Source of the DNA: Actinomycetes bacterium
GTDB lineage: Bacteria > Actinomycetota > Acidimicrobiia > Acidimicrobiales > Acidimicrobiaceae
DNA length: 9,567 nucleotides
NCBI GenBank assembly: GCA_021823045.1
Contig: JAKAPB010000041.1
Coordinates: 1-9,567, forward strand
Direction of reading: 5' to 3'
Position numbers and translations under genes: made by a program. This document shows, one piece after another, positions 6,349 to 9,567 of the stretch. The notes beneath the pieces are model-generated. The model worked only from the letters and a program-made list of their open reading frames with translations. It was not told the origin of the DNA and ran no database searches. How positions within the stretch are numbered: the stretch's first letter is position 1; each line of letters begins with the position of its first letter.

Positions 6349-7781
6349 TTCGACTCCAAGGGTACTTCAATGGTCACTTTTGCGCTGGGTCCGGGTCGTA
6401 GGCTGATCTTGCCATTCAGCTGCGTTGTCACTAGATCTCTAACTATCGAAAGGCCCAGAGATGCGGTCGTCTGAAGGTCAAAAGAGTCCGGAAATCCCTC
6501 CCCGTTATCCGATATTGTAACTTTGAGGACTGAGTTGGTCCTCACGAGTTCGAGTTTAATTTTGAGACCGACCGACTCTTCTATTGGCAGATTAGCGAAG
6601 GCGTGTTCGACCGAATTTTGCATCAGTTCGGCGATGACAACAGCTAGCGGCGTCGCGATGCTCGCGTCAACGTCGCCCAAGTCGCCTACCACCTCATATT
6701 CCGCTTTGACCCCCTGGGGAGCGGATTCGGTGGCTAGCACCTGAATCGATTCGATTACCTTACCCATAGGAGCTTGCTCACCCACTTCACGACTTAGCGC
6801 CTCATGCACCAGCGCTATCGATCGAATTCGCCTCTCGGCCTCCGAAAGGGCCTGCTTAGCCTTATCGGAATCAATCCTCCTCGCCTGGAGTCGCAAAAGG
6901 CTAGAGATCGTCTGAAGGTTATTCTTCACCCGATGGTGTATCTCTTTAATCGTCGCGTCCTTGGACAAAATCAGACGATCCTTGACTCGAAGGTCTGTTA
7001 CATCCCTGATGAGCACGAGTGTCCCCGAAGGAGACCCACGATCGAAAAGCGGGAATGATATAAATTCGACGACGATGTCGCCTTTCCTCTCAATCTCGTC
7101 TAGTACTGGGCTGCGCTCCGCCGCAGCCTGGGCCGGACCGAGCAGGGGCAAGCCGAGTTCGGTCAGTCCACTACCCCTCCTCGGTGAACGACAACCGAGC
7201 CGATGGATCGCACTAACACCGTTAGGCGACATGAACTGCACTAGAGCGTCCGCTCCGAGTACCATTACGCCGTCTCCGACCCTCGGAGTTTCCACTACGT
7301 CGTCACTCGAGTAGGGGAACTCCCCGTGTTGGATCATCTTGGCGAGCTTCTCAAAGAGTGATACGTAGGTAGCTTCGAGTTCACCCTGCGCCCGCTGGGG
7401 ATTGAGCAAAAAATCCCTAACCATCACTGCAATAATCTTGCCGTCGTAGGGCACCGGTATGGCCTGAGATACGACCTTGTGCGTCCCCGCTTGGTCGATC
7501 CTCTCCTGGAAGCTCGGTCCACCCGAAGAGAAGCTCGAAAAGATACTCTGTGCCGACTCTTTGGAAAAGACGGAACCCACCATATCGACCTGGTGGACGG
7601 TCGCGGCGGTCGCCGGCCTGACCTGGGCGACGACCACGACCCGCGCAGGGTTGTCCGGGTCCTTCACAAATAGCAGGAGATCTGAGAAGCAGAGATCCGC
7701 CAGCAACCCCCACCGCCTAATCAATTCGGTAAGTCTTGCCTTGGCTTCATCCTCCAGACCAAACAAAAGGTCCTCGACCAT
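6345..7781 (-). CDS. pdtaS: Sensor histidine kinase, PdtaS type (GAF/PAS/HisKA_2/HATPase)
   Basis: The 478-aa cytosolic kinase resembles mycobacterial PdtaS from end to end, as far as memory allows. PdtaS phosphorylates PdtaR, an ANTAR-domain RNA-binding antiterminator. The N-terminal GAF-like domain (about 1-150) shows RRWGLLADLCFSD and VAQVRPATAATVHQVD. A PAS-like region (about 165-265) ends VLIRDVTDLRVKDR. HisKA_2 carries the phosphoacceptor block EIHHRVKNNLQT (280-291, His282/His283). The ATPase has an N-box ELMQNSVEHAF (385-395), DNGEGF (425-430) and SLGLSIV (441-447), all intact. The two cysteines of the mycobacterial sensor domain are Val50 and Val54 here. The ATG at 7781 lies 8 nt after the upstream stop, and only a distant GGAG (14 nt) is visible, so coupling is likely. 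No ANTAR regulator is in the window. Confidence 0.92.
   Translation of the reverse strand: MVEDLLFGLEDEAKARLTELIRRWGLLADLCFSDLLLFVKDPDNPARVVVVAQVRPATAATVHQVDMVGSVFSKESAQSIFSSFSSGGPSFQERIDQAGTHKVVSQAIPVPYDGKIIAVMVRDFLLNPQRAQGELEATYVSLFEKLAKMIQHGEFPYSSDDVVETPRVGDGVMVLGADALVQFMSPNGVSAIHRLGCRSPRRGSGLTELGLPLLGPAQAAAERSPVLDEIERKGDIVVEFISFPLFDRGSPSGTLVLIRDVTDLRVKDRLILSKDATIKEIHHRVKNNLQTISSLLRLQARRIDSDKAKQALSEAERRIRSIALVHEALSREVGEQAPMGKVIESIQVLATESAPQGVKAEYEVVGDLGDVDASIATPLAVVIAELMQNSVEHAFANLPIEESVGLKIKLELVRTNSVLKVTISDNGEGFPDSFDLQTTASLGLSIVRDLVTTQLNGKISLRPGPSAKVTIEVPLESN
6349..6357 (-). promoter_or_regulatory. Ribosome binding site deciding a TTG start, coupled to the pdtaS stop
   Basis: On the - strand GGAG (6354-6357) precedes the TTG at 6346-6348 by 5 nt. 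It lies within the last pdtaS codons. There is no in-frame ATG or GTG before the HRG motif, so this site supports the TTG start and the 4-nt gene overlap. Confidence 0.65.
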
Positions 7782-7789
7782 CTAAATGT

Positions 7790-8656
7790 CTAGATCTCCA
7801 CTTCGTAGGGTCTGCGCTCTTTGAATCCCAAAAGATTCTTATAACCGGCGGAGGTAACGAACTTCTTAATCTCCGCCGCTTGAAATCCTACATGCTCGAT
7901 GCCATGAGAATCAGAAGCGGTAGTTATCGGTACTGCTAATTCAAAAAACTTTGCCAGCAGGTTTGGAGCGGGATAAGCCTCCCCTACCGGCTTTCGGATT
8001 CCTGCGCTCGACACCTCGGCGGCGACACCCGAAGACGCCGCAGCCTGGGCCATCCGATCGAAGAACTCATCTGGAATCGACGGGAAGTGTCCGGCGACTT
8101 TTATCAGGTCCGGGTGTGCCAGTACGTCGACCACCCCCGACTGAGCCAATTCCTCCAGGGCCGTGGTATACGCCCCCCAGGCCCTTTCGACTCCGTAATG
8201 GTTCCAGTACTCCATAACAAAGGGGTCGGAGATGTGGTCAAAGGGCCAGTCGTCTATCCAGTGCACCGAACCTAAGGCGACGTCGAGGGGGTAGTCGGAG
8301 ATAAGGGAGGCGACCTTATCCATCTCGCCGGGATAGTAATCAACTTCTAGTCCAGCGATGACCGGAAGTCCCGCATCTTTGGCTTCTTGCACGACCCTGA
8401 AGTATTCGTCCATGTCCGCCCGAGAATGCTGGTGCCAGTAGTCGAACATCAGCCCTCGCATCTTCGATTCGGGGTATCGAAGGAAGAAATCCCCGAGGAT
8501 CTTTTCGGTCTGTCTAAACCTAAAGATATGCTCGGTCAGGGCGATCTCTGCTACTCCCGCCTTGTTGGCTTTCTCGCAGTAAGAAGCGATCTCTTCTACG
8601 CTCATCGGAGAGTCTGGGTGACCATGGGGCCAAAGGTGCAAATGGTAGTCAATCAC
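7790..8656 (-). CDS. PHP-domain phosphoesterase, histidinol-phosphatase (HisJ/HisK) family
   Basis: The 288-aa protein fits the PHP family of metal-dependent phosphatases that includes histidinol-phosphatase, which removes phosphate from L-histidinol phosphate in histidine synthesis. Metal-site motifs appear in order: DYHLH (3-7, His5 and His7), LTEH (40-43), GLEVDYYP (102-109, Glu104), GSVHWID (129-135, His132), LAHPDLIK (179-186, His181) and TASDSH (246-251, Asp249 and His251). EVSSAGIRKP at 214-223 is a family block. All expected ligands are present, so an active enzyme is likely. The GTG start (8654-8656) puts DYHLH at the N-terminus as usual, although no good ribosome binding site is visible. 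It lies 24 nt after the ATPase gene and 8 nt before pdtaS. No his genes are nearby, so another phosphate ester could be the substrate. Confidence 0.87.
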   Translation of the reverse strand: MIDYHLHLWPHGHPDSPMSVEEIASYCEKANKAGVAEIALTEHIFRFRQTEKILGDFFLRYPESKMRGLMFDYWHQHSRADMDEYFRVVQEAKDAGLPVIAGLEVDYYPGEMDKVASLISDYPLDVALGSVHWIDDWPFDHISDPFVMEYWNHYGVERAWGAYTTALEELAQSGVVDVLAHPDLIKVAGHFPSIPDEFFDRMAQAAASSGVAAEVSSAGIRKPVGEAYPAPNLLAKFFELAVPITTASDSHGIEHVGFQAAEIKKFVTSAGYKNLLGFKERRPYEVEI

Positions 8657-8680
8657 CCAGTTAATGGTAGAGGAATTTGT

Positions 8681-9567
8681 CTACCAGATGTCATTTAACA
8701 TCTTAAGCAAGTTTGGCAGCGAAGAGATATCCCCGCGCTCCTGAGCGACCTCGATGATCTCCGCCGAATCCACGCCTATCTTGGACTTGTAGGCGATCTC
8801 GGAGGAGTAGAGTTCCGCCAGCCCGAGGTAGTTGCTATTCACCTCAGAAAGTACTCGATTGATAATCGGAGACAGCCTACGGCCGAGGTCTTCATCGATC
8901 GAGGGATTCTCCTTCAGGTAGTGCCCCATCAGCTTGGCAACTAGTACGTTTTGTGAATCGTCGAGCTTCTGGGCCGAACTCGCAACCTCTCGATCTAGCA
9001 GGTTCTGAGGTAGGCACCTGTTTATGACGACCCCCGCCAAGGGTAGGTTTCGCTCAAAAAGCTCGGTGATAAAAAAGGATGCCTCATTGATCGGAGCCTC
9101 TGAGGCGGTAGAAATGACGATGAAGGTAGCTTGGTCCGAATTGATCAGTTTTGAGACCGTCCTCGCCCTTTCCAAGAAGCCGTCCTGCATGCTCTGAAAG
9201 TCGACGAAGAACTCGGCGAGCTCCGCTAAAAAGGCACTCCCAAGGATCTTTTCCGCTACGGCATTAAAGGGCTTAAATGCGGAGACAAAGACCTTCGATC
9301 GATAGGGCATAGTAAGCCACCTAAGCAGCTTTGAGGAGAAGAACTCCTCCATCCGCTTTGGTGCGTCGAGAAAGTCGATCGCATTCCTCGAGGGGGGCGT
9401 ATCGACCACGATAAGGTCGAAATCACCCCGACCGTATAGGTCGTAGAGTACTTCGACTGCGATATAGTCGTGGCTCTGCACGAACTGTGAGGAGATGTTT
9501 TGATAGATCGGATTGGCGAAGATCCGCTCCTGTGCTTCGGTATCCGCACAGCTCTCTACGATCTGAT
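8681..9567 (-). CDS. ArsA/GET3-family ATPase, 5' end beyond the window
   Basis: The frame is open to the window edge, so only the C-terminal 294 residues or so are seen. The visible part begins QIVESCADTEAQERIF, followed by NPIYQNISSQF and SHDYIAVEVLYDLY. The ATPase motif DLIVVDTPPSRNAIDFLDAP corresponds to the Asp-containing switch region of ArsA/Get3 proteins. A GVVINRCLP segment further on is also typical. The P-loop should lie upstream, outside the window. A GTG at 9479-9481 is in frame but would cut through the conserved domain, so I reject it as the start. The type resembles the actinobacterial ArsA-like ATPases found as adjacent pairs in mycobacteria. A role in tail-anchored protein or anion handling is possible but unproven. 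It appears to head the run of - strand genes, or to belong to an operon extending upstream. Confidence 0.85.
   Translation of the reverse strand, partial: QIVESCADTEAQERIFANPIYQNISSQFVQSHDYIAVEVLYDLYGRGDFDLIVVDTPPSRNAIDFLDAPKRMEEFFSSKLLRWLTMPYRSKVFVSAFKPFNAVAEKILGSAFLAELAEFFVDFQSMQDGFLERARTVSKLINSDQATFIVISTASEAPINEASFFITELFERNLPLAGVVINRCLPQNLLDREVASSAQKLDDSQNVLVAKLMGHYLKENPSIDEDLGRRLSPIINRVLSEVNSNYLGLAELYSSEIAYKSKIGVDSAEIIEVAQERGDISSLPNLLKMLNDIW

Noticed and set aside
7109..7128. 7-bp inverted repeat GGCTGCG/CGCAGCC inside pdtaS
   Set aside because: It lies in an Ala-rich coding stretch, where GCN and GCA/GCG codons readily produce such symmetry.
6961..7314. Open frame of 117 codons on the + strand opposite pdtaS
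   Set aside because: It overlaps the conserved kinase gene in full, and its translation looks like low-complexity Ser/Pro/Thr shadow sequence.
9479..9481. GTG as the start of the ArsA-like ATPase
   Set aside because: Conserved family sequence continues upstream in frame to the window edge without a stop, so the real start is outside.
1..9567. Defence island, prophage or other mobile system
   Set aside because: All genes belong to metabolic or signalling families. No integrase, transposase, restriction, toxin-antitoxin or reverse transcriptase motifs, and no terminal repeats, were seen.

Overview
The window looks like chromosome from an actinobacterium of moderate GC, and an Acidimicrobiia-type autotroph is my best guess. 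Several protein types point to Actinobacteria: a PdtaS-type histidine kinase, an actinobacterial-style phosphoribulokinase, a DUF6314 protein and an ArsA-family ATPase of the kind found in mycobacteria. GC is about half by eye, and AGG, CTA and TCG codons are common, which argues against a high-GC streptomycete or mycobacterium. Phosphoribulokinase suggests Calvin-Benson CO2 fixation. The lineage assignment is inference from remembered families, not from a search.

Layout. On the + strand, a phosphoribulokinase (21-965) is followed by a small DUF6314 protein (1089-1538). A 143-bp convergent gap (1539-1681) carries a 17-bp tandem repeat and a 9-bp inverted repeat. All remaining genes are on the - strand. 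In transcription order they are: an ArsA-family ATPase (5'-truncated by the window edge, 9567-8681), a PHP-domain histidinol-phosphatase-like phosphoesterase (8656-7790), the sensor kinase PdtaS (7781-6345), a glycerophosphodiester phosphodiesterase (6348-5626), EtfB (5578-4802) and EtfA (4720-3752). After a 285-bp gap comes a PAS-PAS-GGDEF diguanylate cyclase (3466-1682).

The first four genes of the - strand run are packed like an operon, with gaps of 24 and 8 nt and then a 4-nt TTGA overlap. EtfB and EtfA follow after 47 and 81 nt. The 81-nt etfB-etfA gap is mostly three tandem copies of a 19-bp unit. EtfA/EtfB form the electron-transfer flavoprotein that carries electrons from acyl-CoA-type dehydrogenases to the quinone pool. 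PdtaS would phosphorylate an ANTAR-type RNA-binding response regulator, which is not in this window. The diguanylate cyclase makes c-di-GMP, a ligand reported (from memory) for mycobacterial PdtaS, so a link between the two is possible but unproven.

I see no phage, transposon, CRISPR, toxin-antitoxin or defence genes, and no tRNA or rRNA. The points most worth a second look are the two unrelated intergenic tandem repeats, a PdtaS lacking the two sensor-domain cysteines of the mycobacterial protein, a glycerophosphodiesterase whose PENT-like motif has lost its glutamate, and the unusual gene grouping around pdtaS.
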